64,000 nucleotides of DNA from positions 1 to 64,000 of the forward strand of contig NZ_JFJZ01000010.1 in the NCBI RefSeq assembly GCF_002115825.1, given 5' to 3'. Made by a program: the position numbers and the translations under genes. This document shows positions 55,265-64,000 of this stretch, piece by piece (position 1 is the stretch's first letter; each line of letters starts with the position of its first letter). The stretch is from Thalassospira sp. MCCC 1A01428 (GTDB lineage: Bacteria; Pseudomonadota; Alphaproteobacteria; Rhodospirillales; Thalassospiraceae). The notes beneath the pieces are model-generated. The model was given only the letters and a program-made list of their open reading frames with translations, was not told where the DNA came from and did not search any database.

Positions 55265-56383
55265 TTATACTGTGCCAATGGCCGATGCGATGCTTAAGGC
55301 CTGCACTGTCTGTTCCACGTCATGGACACGCAAAATCTGCATTCCCTGGCGCCAGCCATTCAGGGCCGCGGCCAATGATCCGCCCAACCGTTGTTTTGGC
55401 GATGCCGACGGATCAATTTTACCGATAAAGGATTTACGCGATGCGCCCAGCAAAACCGGGCATCCCAAACCGTGAAAAATAGACAGGCGTGACAGAAGTT
55501 CGATATTGTGCGTAAGCGATTTGCCAAATCCGATACCTGGATCGACACAAATGCGGTCCCGACTAATCCCGGCGCGCTCACAACTTTCGATACGGTCCAG
55601 CAGGTAATCGTAAACATCAAGCACCACACAATCATACCGGGGATTGTCCTGCATGGTGCCTGGTTCGCCCTGCATATGCATCAAAATGACTGGCGCCGTA
55701 TCAGACTGGCTGACAAATTCCAGCGAGGCTTCTTCGCCTTCAAGCGCCGTCACATCATTAACGATCTGTGCGCCAGCCTCCATTGCTGCTGCCATAACAG
55801 CCGCATGGCGGGTATCAACCGAAACACAATGCCCGTCATCGGCAAGGGCACGGATAACAGGAACAACGCGTTCAATTTCTTCTTCAATCGAAACTGCCGC
55901 CGCACCGGGACGGGTAGATTCACCACCAATATCAAGAATGGATGCGCCCTGCCCGGCCAAAGCCCGGCCATGGGCAATGGCACGTTCTACCGTGTTATGA
56001 TCCCCCCCATCAGAAAAGCTGTCCGGGGTAACATTGACAATGCCCATGATATGGGAACTATCCATATCCTGATTGGCGAATGCGCGGCGATTGCCCGTTA
56101 AACGGTCTATGACAGCATTGATTTCGTCTACCCGGCCGGAATTTTGAACCCACCCTTCAAGAGCAAGTAACGGCAAAATCATGCTTTGCGCCCCGCCGTT
56201 TTCACGACGGCGGATAATCTCAAGTGCAGAAAACCCCCGACGTCCACCTGCCAGTGGCAGCGTTTGCGGGTCATCCGCGCGGTCAATAAAGCCGGTAGGT
56301 ACGTAGTATAACGGTCCATCAAAATCAGCAAAGCCCCGCACATCGGCGGGGCTTCGCAGGACCGATCCTTCGATCTTGTCCAT
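55265..56383 (-). CDS. folP: Dihydropteroate synthase
   Basis: This 372-residue protein condenses p-aminobenzoate with hydroxymethyl-dihydropterin pyrophosphate in folate synthesis. The catalytic core (from about 110) has MGIVNVTPDSFSDGG, DIGGESTRPGA, NDVTAL, DPGIGFGKS, GASRKSFI and a final strand region. An extension of about 105 residues precedes the core (E. coli FolP is 282 residues), as in many alphaproteobacteria. It lies 19 bases after ftsH, so the pair is probably one operon. Confidence 0.95.
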   Translation of the reverse strand: MDKIEGSVLRSPADVRGFADFDGPLYYVPTGFIDRADDPQTLPLAGGRRGFSALEIIRRRENGGAQSMILPLLALEGWVQNSGRVDEINAVIDRLTGNRRAFANQDMDSSHIMGIVNVTPDSFSDGGDHNTVERAIAHGRALAGQGASILDIGGESTRPGAAAVSIEEEIERVVPVIRALADDGHCVSVDTRHAAVMAAAMEAGAQIVNDVTALEGEEASLEFVSQSDTAPVILMHMQGEPGTMQDNPRYDCVVLDVYDYLLDRIESCERAGISRDRICVDPGIGFGKSLTHNIELLSRLSIFHGLGCPVLLGASRKSFIGKIDPSASPKQRLGGSLAAALNGWRQGMQILRVHDVEQTVQALSIASAIGTV

Positions 56384-56402
56384 AGGTTAGCAAACTTTCA
56401 TT

Positions 56403-58340
56403 TTAGCTGCCCGGCTGCGGCTCGGGTGACAATTCACCCCCGCCTTCACCCGGGTTTTCCTTGCGTGTGCGCGATGTCGGAACAGCAGAACGACGACCCG
56501 GAGTACCACTATCGGCACCTGTGCCACCGGTATGTCCCGGACGATTGATTTCCTCGCCACGCAGCAAGGCTTCGATTTCCTTGCCGCTCAGGGTTTCATA
56601 TTCCAGAAGCCCTTTGGCAAGAACATGCAAATCGTCAATATGTTCGGTCAAAACGCGACGGGCAAAGCTAAGCGCCTCATCCGAGAACCGGCGAACTTCT
56701 TCGTCGATCAGCTGAGCAGTTTTCTCCGAAACGTTCTTGTGCTGGGCAACCGAGTGACCCAAGAACACTTCTTCCTGGTTATCCACATATTTCACGTTAC
56801 CCAGTTTTTCGGAGAAGCCCCATTCCGTCACCATCTTGCGCGCATATTGCGTGACCATGTTGATGTCGGACGACGCCCCGGTGGTAACCTTGTCCTTGCC
56901 GAAAATAAGTTCTTCGGCAACACGGCCCCCCATGGCAACAGCCAGATCAGAAATCAGCTGTTCGTAGGATTTTGAAACCTGGTCACGTTCCGGCAGGCGC
57001 ATCACCATACCCAATGCACGACCGCGCGGAATGATGGTTGCCTTGTGAATCGGATCGGAAGCCGGTGTATGCAAAGCCACCAACGCATGACCACCTTCGT
57101 GATATGCTGTCAGTTTCTTTTCATCATCGGTCATGATCATGGAACGGCGCTCCGCCCCCATCATGACTTTATCCTTGGCGTTTTCGAAATCCGACATGGT
57201 GACAACGCGCTTGCCAAGGCGAGCGGCCGCAAGGGCAGCTTCATTGACAAGGTTCGCCAGGTCCGCACCCGAGAAACCCGGGGTCCCGCGTGCAACCGTC
57301 CGCAGTTCAACGTCCGGTCCCAGCGGAATTTTGCGGGCATGCACACCAAGAATATGCGCACGGCCTTCCAGATCGGGGTTTGGCACCACAACCTGACGAT
57401 CGAACCGGCCCGGACGCAGCAATGCAGGGTCCAGAACGTCGGGACGGTTGGTAGCAGCCACCAGGATCACGCCTTCGTTGGCTTCAAAACCATCCATTTC
57501 GACCAGAAGCTGGTTCAGCGTCTGTTCGCGTTCATCATTACCGCCGCCAAGACCGGCACCACGATGACGCCCAACGGCATCAATTTCGTCGATAAAGATA
57601 ATGCAAGGAGCGTTCTTTTTGCCCTGTTCGAACATGTCACGCACACGCGATGCGCCGACACCCACAAACATTTCAACAAAGTCCGAACCCGAAATGGTGA
57701 AGAACGGCACGTTCGCTTCGCCTGCAATGGCACGTGCCAAAAGGGTTTTACCCGTCCCCGGAGGGCCGACCAAAAGCATACCTTTGGGGATTTTGCCGCC
57801 AAGACGCTGAAACTTTTGCGGATCGCGCAAAAAGTCGACAACTTCTTCAAGTTCGTTTTTGGCTTCTTCAATACCGGCAACGTCTTCAAAGGTCACCCGA
57901 CCGGACTTTTCGGTCAGTAATTTGGCCTTTGATTTGCCAAAACCCATGGCTTTGCCACCGCCGCCCTGCATTTGACGCATGAAGAAAATCCACACACCAA
58001 TAATCAAAAGCATCGGGAACCAGCTGATCAGCGCGCTCATCAGCGGCGACAGCGATTCTTCTGGCTTGGCAACAATACGAACGCCCTTCTTGTTCAGTCG
58101 ATCAACAAGGTCGGGGTAGTTCGGGGTGTACACATTGACGGTGCGACCGTCGCGCGTTTGCGCCGTAAGAGTTTTGCCCTGAATGGTCACTTCAGAAATC
58201 TGCCCGGAATCAACATCCGACAGAAAGTCTGAAAATGCCAGCTGTGACTGGCCCGACCGTCCGGATGGCGACTGGAACAGGTTAAACAAAGCCACCAAAA
58301 GAATGGCTATGATGACCCACAGTGCGAGATTTTTTCCCAT
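56403..58340 (-). CDS. ftsH: ATP-dependent zinc metalloprotease FtsH
   Basis: This 645-residue membrane protease has two N-terminal helices (about 5-23 and 98-118) around a periplasmic domain, an AAA domain with Walker A GPPGTGKT (near 190-197) and Walker [12 protein letters not shown], the SRH region, and the zinc site HEGGH near 414-418 (most FtsH have HEAGH). It degrades misassembled membrane proteins and regulators. The tail ([20 protein letters not shown]) is low complexity. It sits between tilS and folP. Confidence 0.97.
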   Translation of the reverse strand: MGKNLALWVIIAILLVALFNLFQSPSGRSGQSQLAFSDFLSDVDSGQISEVTIQGKTLTAQTRDGRTVNVYTPNYPDLVDRLNKKGVRIVAKPEESLSPLMSALISWFPMLLIIGVWIFFMRQMQGGGGKAMGFGKSKAKLLTEKSGRVTFEDVAGIEEAKNELEEVVDFLRDPQKFQRLGGKIPKGMLLVGPPGTGKTLLARAIAGEANVPFFTISGSDFVEMFVGVGASRVRDMFEQGKKNAPCIIFIDEIDAVGRHRGAGLGGGNDEREQTLNQLLVEMDGFEANEGVILVAATNRPDVLDPALLRPGRFDRQVVVPNPDLEGRAHILGVHARKIPLGPDVELRTVARGTPGFSGADLANLVNEAALAAARLGKRVVTMSDFENAKDKVMMGAERRSMIMTDDEKKLTAYHEGGHALVALHTPASDPIHKATIIPRGRALGMVMRLPERDQVSKSYEQLISDLAVAMGGRVAEELIFGKDKVTTGASSDINMVTQYARKMVTEWGFSEKLGNVKYVDNQEEVFLGHSVAQHKNVSEKTAQLIDEEVRRFSDEALSFARRVLTEHIDDLHVLAKGLLEYETLSGKEIEALLRGEEINRPGHTGGTGADSGTPGRRSAVPTSRTRKENPGEGGGELSPEPQPGS

Positions 58341-58451
58341 ATTCTTTCCAAGCTACTGGTCGCGAACAATATCCGCCACTACGCGGCAGGCACCCCGCGA
58401 CATGACCTGACCCATCAGATAATAACAGGCTGGCCCGGCGCAAGTACGAAG

Positions 58452-59969
58452 TCACGGATTTGCGACGAATTTAAAACCACCTTCCCACAAAGGGGTCGAT
58501 GGCGCAAACCGCCACGTCACTCTGATTGCCCAAAACAGCTCCAACTGAGCTGTCGGGCAACCGGCGGCGGATAATACGTCGGAAAGCGCACAAATCTCAA
58601 GGCCAGCGACAGATAAAGGCTGATCTTGCCACAACAGAACGGGTAAAACAGCCAGCGCCTGACGCGGGCGGGATGCCCAAAATGGCACAAATTGCGCCAT
58701 CGCACGGCGAAAAGCCCGCTTGTGAAACGGGTCACACATCCCAAGCGGCGCAATCGAAAAACCGGCAAAATCCCCGTCTGTCGCGGGTTTCACACCCCCT
58801 TCAAGCTGCAATTCAAACCGGTGATCCCACCTGTTCTTCTGTCCGGGCCATACAGGCTGTGGCGTTTTATCCATCCGCCCGGCCTCGCGATAAATTAGGA
58901 TATGATTTTTCCGCCGATGCAGAACACACCCGGCAAGACTGTGCCGTGCAGGTTCACTTTGCCGTATTAATTGTAGAATCTGGCGAACCGAGTCTCGTGC
59001 CGGAGCATAACTTGCCCCGCCGACACAGCGTAAAACATGACCGATGCCATAGGCGGCAATATCAAAATCAGACAATCCCGATATGCGGCCCCTTCCGGGT
59101 CTTTTGGGGTCGCTTTGATCATCCTTGAAGCCGGGCCAGTTAACGGCGGCCACCCCGTCAGGTGCCAAATAAACATGACGGGCTAAAAACGCGCCAACAG
59201 CATTTTCAATATGTTGACGGGCCCGAGCCAGGGCACCAAAATCGTGCAGTGATATTGCACCTGATGATAAATTTTGCCGTTCGCGCAATTCCTGCCTGAT
59301 ACGCACCCGTTCAAACGCCAAATTGCGATTGGACGGGTCCTCCAGCCATTTCTGTCCATCCTCCACCTGGCCGGAATTTGGCGGCGCAAACCCGCGAAGC
59401 GTCGCAACCAGGTTTTTACGCGGGACAGACAATAATGGCCGCAAAAGACGACAATGGCGTAAATATCGTTGCCCTGACATCCCCGCCAGCCCCACCGGGC
59501 CACTGGCATGGTTTTGGCGCATAATGATCGTTTCAGCCTGATCATTTAAATGATGGCCCACCAGAACATGCAAAATGCCCAGTTGCGCGGCAAGTTCGTC
59601 AATCAGCCGATACCGGGCCGCCCGTGCTTCCTGCTGGATCGCCGCCCCCGGCTTTGGCCCCTGCCAATGCAAAACCCGGTGATCAATACCGTATTGCGCC
59701 AGTTGCAGCCGCACCCATTGCGCCTCGGCTGCGGCAGCCGGGCGCAAACCGTGATCAACGGTCACTGCCAGCACCTTGCCATTCCGTTCAGCACACCATT
59801 GTGCCGCCAAAAGGGTCAGCGCCATGCTATCCACGCCCCCCGAAACAGCAACCATCAGGCGTGGCGCTGTCTCGAACGGGGCAAAGGAAGACATCAGGGC
59901 GGAAAAGGAAGCGGCGTCAACGGGAACACCGTCTGACGCCGCTTGTTGTTCGGGCTCGCTATTGGTCAT
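58452..59969 (-). CDS. tilS: tRNA(Ile) lysidine synthetase
   Basis: This 505-residue protein has the PP-loop SGGVDS (43-48), the ADP-binding motif VTVDHGLRP, GHHLNDQAETI and the C-terminal substrate region. TilS converts C34 of tRNA-Ile(CAU) to lysidine, which is essential for AUA decoding. The ATG at 59969 starts 16 bases after the ybgF stop; the frame is open upstream into ybgF without support. It belongs to the conserved tol-pal-ybgF-tilS-ftsH order. Confidence 0.93.
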   Translation of the reverse strand: MTNSEPEQQAASDGVPVDAASFSALMSSFAPFETAPRLMVAVSGGVDSMALTLLAAQWCAERNGKVLAVTVDHGLRPAAAAEAQWVRLQLAQYGIDHRVLHWQGPKPGAAIQQEARAARYRLIDELAAQLGILHVLVGHHLNDQAETIIMRQNHASGPVGLAGMSGQRYLRHCRLLRPLLSVPRKNLVATLRGFAPPNSGQVEDGQKWLEDPSNRNLAFERVRIRQELRERQNLSSGAISLHDFGALARARQHIENAVGAFLARHVYLAPDGVAAVNWPGFKDDQSDPKRPGRGRISGLSDFDIAAYGIGHVLRCVGGASYAPARDSVRQILQLIRQSEPARHSLAGCVLHRRKNHILIYREAGRMDKTPQPVWPGQKNRWDHRFELQLEGGVKPATDGDFAGFSIAPLGMCDPFHKRAFRRAMAQFVPFWASRPRQALAVLPVLLWQDQPLSVAGLEICALSDVLSAAGCPTAQLELFWAIRVTWRFAPSTPLWEGGFKFVANP

Positions 59970-59985
59970 AATCGCCACAAGCGCC

Positions 59986-61158
59986 TTATTTGCAGTTGCG
60001 GTTTTTCTTTTCCTGACGGGCACGGTCGAGAATAACCGTTGAAGACCCTTCAAAATTAGACAGCAAATGATCATAAGTCAGACAGGCGTCGTCCGTTTTG
60101 CCAAGGTTCGCCAGCGACATACCCAGTTTCAACAAATTGTCTGCTGCTTTCGGGCTATCGGGATAATTCTGGAAGCCTTCGGTAAAGGCCAGTGAAGCCT
60201 GATCGTAATTGCCCCGTACATAAAATGTTTCACCCAGCCAGTATTGGGCATTCCCTGCCAAAGGATCCTTCGGATGGGCTTTAACAAAGGCACGTAAGGC
60301 AGCTTCAGCCTCGGGGAACTTTTGTTGACGCAACAAGCCAAACGCATAACGATACTGGTCCTGCGGGCTTCCTGCAGGCAGGACACCATCAGCCGCACTT
60401 GCCGTCCCCGCAGCGGCGGCACCGGCAGCACCTGCACCACTACTATTTCCTTGCGGGCCGGATGGAATTTCGGGTGCCTCCCCCTGCCCTTTAATCACGC
60501 CAAACAACTGCGTACCATTTTTATCCAAAGGCTGCCCGCCAGTGGCCCCGCCCAGATTGCCACCAGAAGCACTGTTCCCCGGCGCAGCGGTGCTGCCTGC
60601 AGTGTTGTCTTGCGGGGCGGACATGCCCCCTGCCATCGCACCGGCGGCGGCACCTGTACCAGCCTGCCCGGTCTGGGTGTTTTTGCCTTCAAGCTGGCTT
60701 AGGCGAAAGTCAACGTCCGAAATCAGGCGATCCAGCCGATCCGACATCTGGCGAACCTTGTAACCTTGCTCTTCGATCTGGCCAGTTAACTGGGTAATCT
60801 GGGCCTGCAAATTATCGATTTGAACCTGTTGGCGCGCGGCGGCCGGTGTATTGTCGGCCCCGCCGGTTACCGCACCTGCTGAAGCGGCCCCGCCACTGGC
60901 AGGCGGGCCTTCGCGGTACACATAGCGTTGCAGCAAATCAAGATCCTTGCGCAACTGCTCGACCTGGCGCGACATCGAGGCGTCCTGCGCCATAACCGGG
61001 GACGTAAACCCGACTGTCAAAAAACCCAAAATCACCAGCGAGCCCATTTTTGCCAGCAACGACGGGCGTGTATTATGCGAAACAGACAAAACAGCAGGGG
61101 CCACTTTGCGAGATAGCAAGGAAACGCCACGGATCATGACGGGTTCTGGTCGGATCAT
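59986..61158 (-). CDS. ybgF: Tol-Pal system protein YbgF/CpoB
   Basis: This 390-residue periplasmic protein has a signal peptide ending VMAQ (with an unusually long N-region if translation starts at 61158), a coiled coil (about 60-140), a Gly/Ala/Pro-rich linker of about 90 residues, and a C-terminal TPR domain (about 270-385: DQYRYAFGLLRQQKFPEAEAAL, AQYWLGETFYVRGNYDQA). YbgF/CpoB couples TolA with penicillin-binding proteins during division. The start at 61158 has AAAGGA upstream; an ATG at 61047 would give a conventional short signal peptide. Confidence 0.9.
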   Translation of the reverse strand: MIRPEPVMIRGVSLLSRKVAPAVLSVSHNTRPSLLAKMGSLVILGFLTVGFTSPVMAQDASMSRQVEQLRKDLDLLQRYVYREGPPASGGAASAGAVTGGADNTPAAARQQVQIDNLQAQITQLTGQIEEQGYKVRQMSDRLDRLISDVDFRLSQLEGKNTQTGQAGTGAAAGAMAGGMSAPQDNTAGSTAAPGNSASGGNLGGATGGQPLDKNGTQLFGVIKGQGEAPEIPSGPQGNSSGAGAAGAAAAGTASAADGVLPAGSPQDQYRYAFGLLRQQKFPEAEAALRAFVKAHPKDPLAGNAQYWLGETFYVRGNYDQASLAFTEGFQNYPDSPKAADNLLKLGMSLANLGKTDDACLTYDHLLSNFEGSSTVILDRARQEKKNRNCK

Positions 61159-61232
61159 TTCCCGGTCCTTTTTGGTCAAACTCAGTAACATGCAACAGAT
61201 TTCAAACAAAAATCGTTGCGCTGTCAAACGGC

Positions 61233-61271
61233 AAAAATAAGGCGCCTGCCCCGAAACCGGGACAGGCGCCT
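61233..61271 (-). terminator. Terminator between pal and ybgF
   Basis: On the minus strand AGGCGCCTG-CCCG and CGGG-CAGGCGCCT pair in a long stem with single mismatched bases and a GTTT loop, followed by TATTTTT, just after the pal stop. Confidence 0.8.
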
Positions 61272-61303
61272 GAAATCAAACCGGTTTTCAAACCAGCGCG
61301 CGA

Positions 61304-61807
61304 TTAACGGACAACCGTTACAGCGCGGCGATTTTTGGCCCAGCTGGCTTCGTCATGACCCAGAGCAACCGGGCGTTCCTTGCCATAGGAAATGGTTTCG
61401 ATGCGGGACGGTTCAACGCCCAACGCAATCAAATAATCCTTGGAAGAGTTCGCACGGCGTTCGCCGAGTGCAAGGTTGTATTCGCGCGTGCCGCGTTCGT
61501 CGGCATGGCCTTCAACCAGAACAGTGTACTGCGGGTATTTCTTCAGCCATGCAGCCTGGAGTTCCAGAGTGCGACGGGCTTCTGCCGACAGGTCATACTG
61601 ATCGTAGTCAAAGAAGACGCGATCGCCAACATTGACTGCAAACCATTCCGGGCTGCTTTCAGAAAGCGCATTGGAAGTGGTGGTATCAGCAGGCTGGTTC
61701 ATTGTAGAGACACCTTCGCCCTGCGAATTCGCAGAACTGTCCGGTGCTGTTTCACAAGCGGCCAAAAGAGCAGCAGCAGCAAAAACACTCAGAATCCGAA
61801 GTTTCAT
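61304..61807 (-). CDS. pal: Peptidoglycan-associated lipoprotein Pal
   Basis: This 167-residue outer-membrane lipoprotein has a lipobox LLAAC (lipidated Cys18) and an OmpA-like peptidoglycan-binding domain (about 65-165) with FFDYDQYDLS, VEGHADERGTREYN and LGERRA. It anchors the outer membrane to peptidoglycan and binds TolB. It is 129 bases after tolB and is followed by its own terminator, which would limit expression of the downstream genes. Confidence 0.96.
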   Translation of the reverse strand: MKLRILSVFAAAALLAACETAPDSSANSQGEGVSTMNQPADTTTSNALSESSPEWFAVNVGDRVFFDYDQYDLSAEARRTLELQAAWLKKYPQYTVLVEGHADERGTREYNLALGERRANSSKDYLIALGVEPSRIETISYGKERPVALGHDEASWAKNRRAVTVVR

Positions 61808-61936
61808 TTAAGTTTTCCCCTTAACACCGGACGCATTCGCCCGAGTTGGTTTTTACCATGTCTCGCGACACCATCACATGCTCGCCTTAAAAACGAATCG
61901 CATACGGTGTTTCGCAAAGACTATACAATTGAGAAA

Positions 61937-63307
61937 TCAGGGAATCAAGGGCGACCATGCCGGATCCGAACCATCCGCCGGTGTAACGATTTCACGTTCG
62001 TTATAACCGGTCAAATCAATCGAAAACAGGCGATATTTGTCCTTGGTTCCGTCCTTGGACGGGATTTGGCGATGGAACATCAAAACCCGACCATTCGGTG
62101 CCCATGTCGGGCTCTCTACGAGATACCCCTCGGCCAGCAACCGTTCACCACTGCCATCTGGCCGCATAACACCAATATAGAACCGACCTCCTTGCGTCTT
62201 CGTGAAGGCGATCAGGTCGCCGCGTGGTGACCAGACCGGTGTGGAATATAATCCACCACCAAAGCTGATCCGTTGCACGCCACTTCCATCTGCATTCATC
62301 ACGTAAAGTTGTTGTCCGCCACTACGGTCCGAGTTGAAAACAATGCGCGATCCATCAGGCGAATAGGATGGCGATGTATCAACCGCGGGGTGCCGCGTCA
62401 ACTGGCGCTTTTCGCGGGTGCGCAAATCCAGCGAATAAATTTCACTATTGCCGTCCAGGGCCTGGCTCATGACCACCGAATTACCATCTGGTGAAAATCT
62501 CGGGGCGAAAGTCATCCCCGGAAAATCTCCCAGAAGTTCAAGCTCTCCGGTGTCGATATCAAGAACGTAAACCCGTGGCTTGTCGTTAAAATACGACATA
62601 TAGACCACTTCCTGCGCGGTCGGCGAAAACCGTGGGCTTAGAACAAGAAACTTGCCGTCTGTCAGGAAACGATGGTTTGCACCGTCCTGGTCCATGATGG
62701 CCAGCCGCTTGGTCCGGTTTGTTGCCGGTCCCGATTCGGACACATAAACGATGCGGGTATCGAAATACCCGGTTTCACCGGTTATACGTTTGTAGATCTC
62801 GTCAGCAATCTTGTGGGCGATCCGCCGCCAGTTGCCCGGCTGTGTGCGATAGGCAACACCGGCCATCTGGTTTTCAGCCAGAACGTCCCACAACCGAAAT
62901 TCCACTCGCAATAACCCGTTTGCCTCGGTCAGGACCCGGCCATTGACCAGGGCCTGGGCGCCAATTGTGCGCCACTCGGCAAAGTTGGGATTGACCGCCA
63001 GCGAACTGGCGCTCTGGATAAAGGCCTTTTCATCAATCGTTTTGAAAAGGCCCGAGCGCGCCAGATCGTTGCTGATCACCTTTGTAATATTCTGCCCGAC
63101 ATCGGTTTCCGAAACGCCCTCGCCTGCGAAACGTGTCACGGCGATCGGCATCGGTTTAACTTCACCGCGTGTAATATCAACACGCAGTTCTGCTTGCGCC
63201 GGGGCGGCCGCAGCAATGGTCAAGCCAACAGCAACGGCAAGGGCACACAGGCCAGCCAGCCCGCGTACATGCCAGTGTCGTTTAAAAGCCTTGGTCTTGG
63301 TTGTCAT
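61937..63307 (-). CDS. tolB: Tol-Pal system beta-propeller protein TolB
   Basis: This 456-residue periplasmic protein has a long signal peptide ending AQA near 39, an N-terminal alpha/beta domain (about 40-170) and a six-bladed beta-propeller (WD40-like PD40 repeats: [56 protein letters not shown]). It links TolA to Pal during outer-membrane constriction. The ATG at 63307 has GAGG upstream; the frame is open to a TTG at 63337. Confidence 0.95.
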   Translation of the reverse strand: MTTKTKAFKRHWHVRGLAGLCALAVAVGLTIAAAAPAQAELRVDITRGEVKPMPIAVTRFAGEGVSETDVGQNITKVISNDLARSGLFKTIDEKAFIQSASSLAVNPNFAEWRTIGAQALVNGRVLTEANGLLRVEFRLWDVLAENQMAGVAYRTQPGNWRRIAHKIADEIYKRITGETGYFDTRIVYVSESGPATNRTKRLAIMDQDGANHRFLTDGKFLVLSPRFSPTAQEVVYMSYFNDKPRVYVLDIDTGELELLGDFPGMTFAPRFSPDGNSVVMSQALDGNSEIYSLDLRTREKRQLTRHPAVDTSPSYSPDGSRIVFNSDRSGGQQLYVMNADGSGVQRISFGGGLYSTPVWSPRGDLIAFTKTQGGRFYIGVMRPDGSGERLLAEGYLVESPTWAPNGRVLMFHRQIPSKDGTKDKYRLFSIDLTGYNEREIVTPADGSDPAWSPLIP

Positions 63308-63654
63308 CCTGCCTCGCTTTTCTCCACGCGTTTTCAAAAGGATAGCTCGTTAACCCGTCAATTCACGCGCGTCAAAACTGGACGTGAATTTGCGCTAGAA
63401 TTGCATTTAATCCAGCGGCACTTTCAGGGGGCTGCATTGCGGTTTTAGCACATCATTTCATGCAGATTTCGCTATGCAGCATTTCTAAAAGTTGCCTCAT
63501 GTTAATATCCGATTCCTGCCTGTCTTCAAAGGCTTACCAATATCGCTAAACGTCTTCTCAAACAATCACGGCATAAAACAACAACAATTGGCAATCATTC
63601 CGGCGAAATTAGGGTCAATTCACCACAATTTCACAAATATTTCCTCAAATCAGC
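63308..63654. other. 347-base tolA-tolB intergenic region
   Basis: No coding frame with a ribosome site is visible. The stretch is AT-rich and longer than the usual tolA-tolB spacing, so tolB-pal may have a separate promoter. An inverted repeat at 63360-63390 is described separately. Confidence 0.45.
63360..63390. promoter_or_regulatory. Inverted repeat upstream of tolB
   Basis: AATTCACG (63360-63367) and CGTGAATT (63383-63390) are perfect 8-bp arms with a 15-base spacer, 53-83 bases upstream of the tolB start. It could be an operator or a leader hairpin; the binding protein is unknown. Confidence 0.35.
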
Positions 63655-64000
63655 CTACATTCCCAACATTTCACGCATGTTAAAGGTCATTACGACTGTA
63701 TTCCAAAGGTCATATTTATTTTCCGGCAGCTTAAGCGGACTACAGGCCGGGTTTAAAACAGCCCGCAAGGCGCTTTCCGCAACTGTCCGCTTCGAGGCAT
63801 CACTGCCAATTTCATTTCGGTTGGCAATCTGGGCACCCCGCACTGTCCGGTCCGGATTTACCTGCACATTCAGATAAACCACAAAATCCGCGTCCTTGGA
63901 GCCAACCGGCGGGTTCCAGCATTGCGCGATCTGGCGCTTCAAGGCGTCAAGCTCACTCATGCTCAAACGATCATCCAGGCGCGTTGCCGTTTGCTCGCTG
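63655..64000 (-). CDS. tolA: TolA C-terminal domain (gene cut by window edge)
   Basis: The reading frame runs open to the window edge; the visible 114 residues are the C-terminal TolA domain III (QIAQCWNPPVG, VYLNVQVNPDRTVRG, AESALRAVLNPACSPLKLP, WNTVVMTFN). TolA spans the periplasm and links TolQR proton-driven motion to TolB and Pal. The ATG at 63960 is internal, not the start. The rest, including the membrane anchor and coiled coil, lies beyond the window. Confidence 0.92.
   Translation of the reverse strand, partial: SEQTATRLDDRLSMSELDALKRQIAQCWNPPVGSKDADFVVYLNVQVNPDRTVRGAQIANRNEIGSDASKRTVAESALRAVLNPACSPLKLPENKYDLWNTVVMTFNMREMLGM

Noticed and set aside
57045..57920. Long open frame on the plus strand opposite ftsH
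   Set aside because: It is fully antisense to a well-conserved ftsH, contains no recognisable domain and has no ribosome site; codon bias of the real gene keeps the opposite frame open.
61355..62230. 291-codon frame opposite pal and tolB
   Set aside because: It spans two conserved genes on the other strand and shows no domain or ribosome site.

Overview
The window reads as a chromosomal stretch of an alphaproteobacterium, most likely a marine member of the Rhodospirillales close to Thalassospira. This is inferred from the tolA-tolB-pal-ybgF-tilS-ftsH-folP run, the style of the protein sequences, an alphaproteobacterial small RNA of the alpha-r8/mmgR type, and the many uptake and efflux systems. 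No database search was possible. I saw no phage, insertion sequence, CRISPR array or plasmid functions.

Layout. 1-11 kb holds small regulator/target units: a truncated DMT transporter, a RidA-like protein, a LysR/LysE exporter pair with a palindromic operator, an SMR pump, a UbiH-type hydroxylase, a maltose-type acetyltransferase, a divergent AraC/SDR pair, a CpdA-like phosphodiesterase and a patatin. 11-20 kb has a LysR regulator divergent from a YdiJ-type FAD/Fe-S dehydrogenase, then an HlyD-RbbA-YhhJ export operon and a Dabb protein. 20-25 kb has a SemiSWEET, two identical tRNA-Val(GAC) genes, an N-formylglutamate amidohydrolase coupled to a GNAT enzyme, a small RNA with the UUUCCUCCCU motif, and a diguanylate cyclase.

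25-36 kb is a nitrogen and amine island: dgcN-dgcA (D-glutamate use) divergent from a PuuA-like glutamine synthetase, two tandem PotF-type polyamine-binding proteins with near-identical promoters, the potGHI transporter and a TetR regulator. 36-42 kb has Lrp/ald, MarR/thiolase (24-bp palindrome between them) and ilvD. 42-47 kb has a second candidate small RNA, a possible Cys-rich small protein, a TPR-GT41 (SPINDLY-like) glycosyltransferase, a GmhB-like phosphatase, an AEC carrier, and a DinB/membrane-protein pair.

47-64 kb is the conserved cell-envelope/housekeeping block on the minus strand: tolA (cut by the window edge), tolB, pal, ybgF, tilS, ftsH, folP, then glmM and thiD. Between folP and glmM sits a two-component cassette: two tandem 7TMR-DISM histidine kinases, the second with a broken ATP-binding G1 box, converging on an OmpR-type response regulator.

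The most interesting items are the two CU-rich small RNAs, the two-kinase/one-regulator cassette with a probable pseudokinase, and the duplicated polyamine-binding proteins with different pocket residues beside a D-glutamate module.
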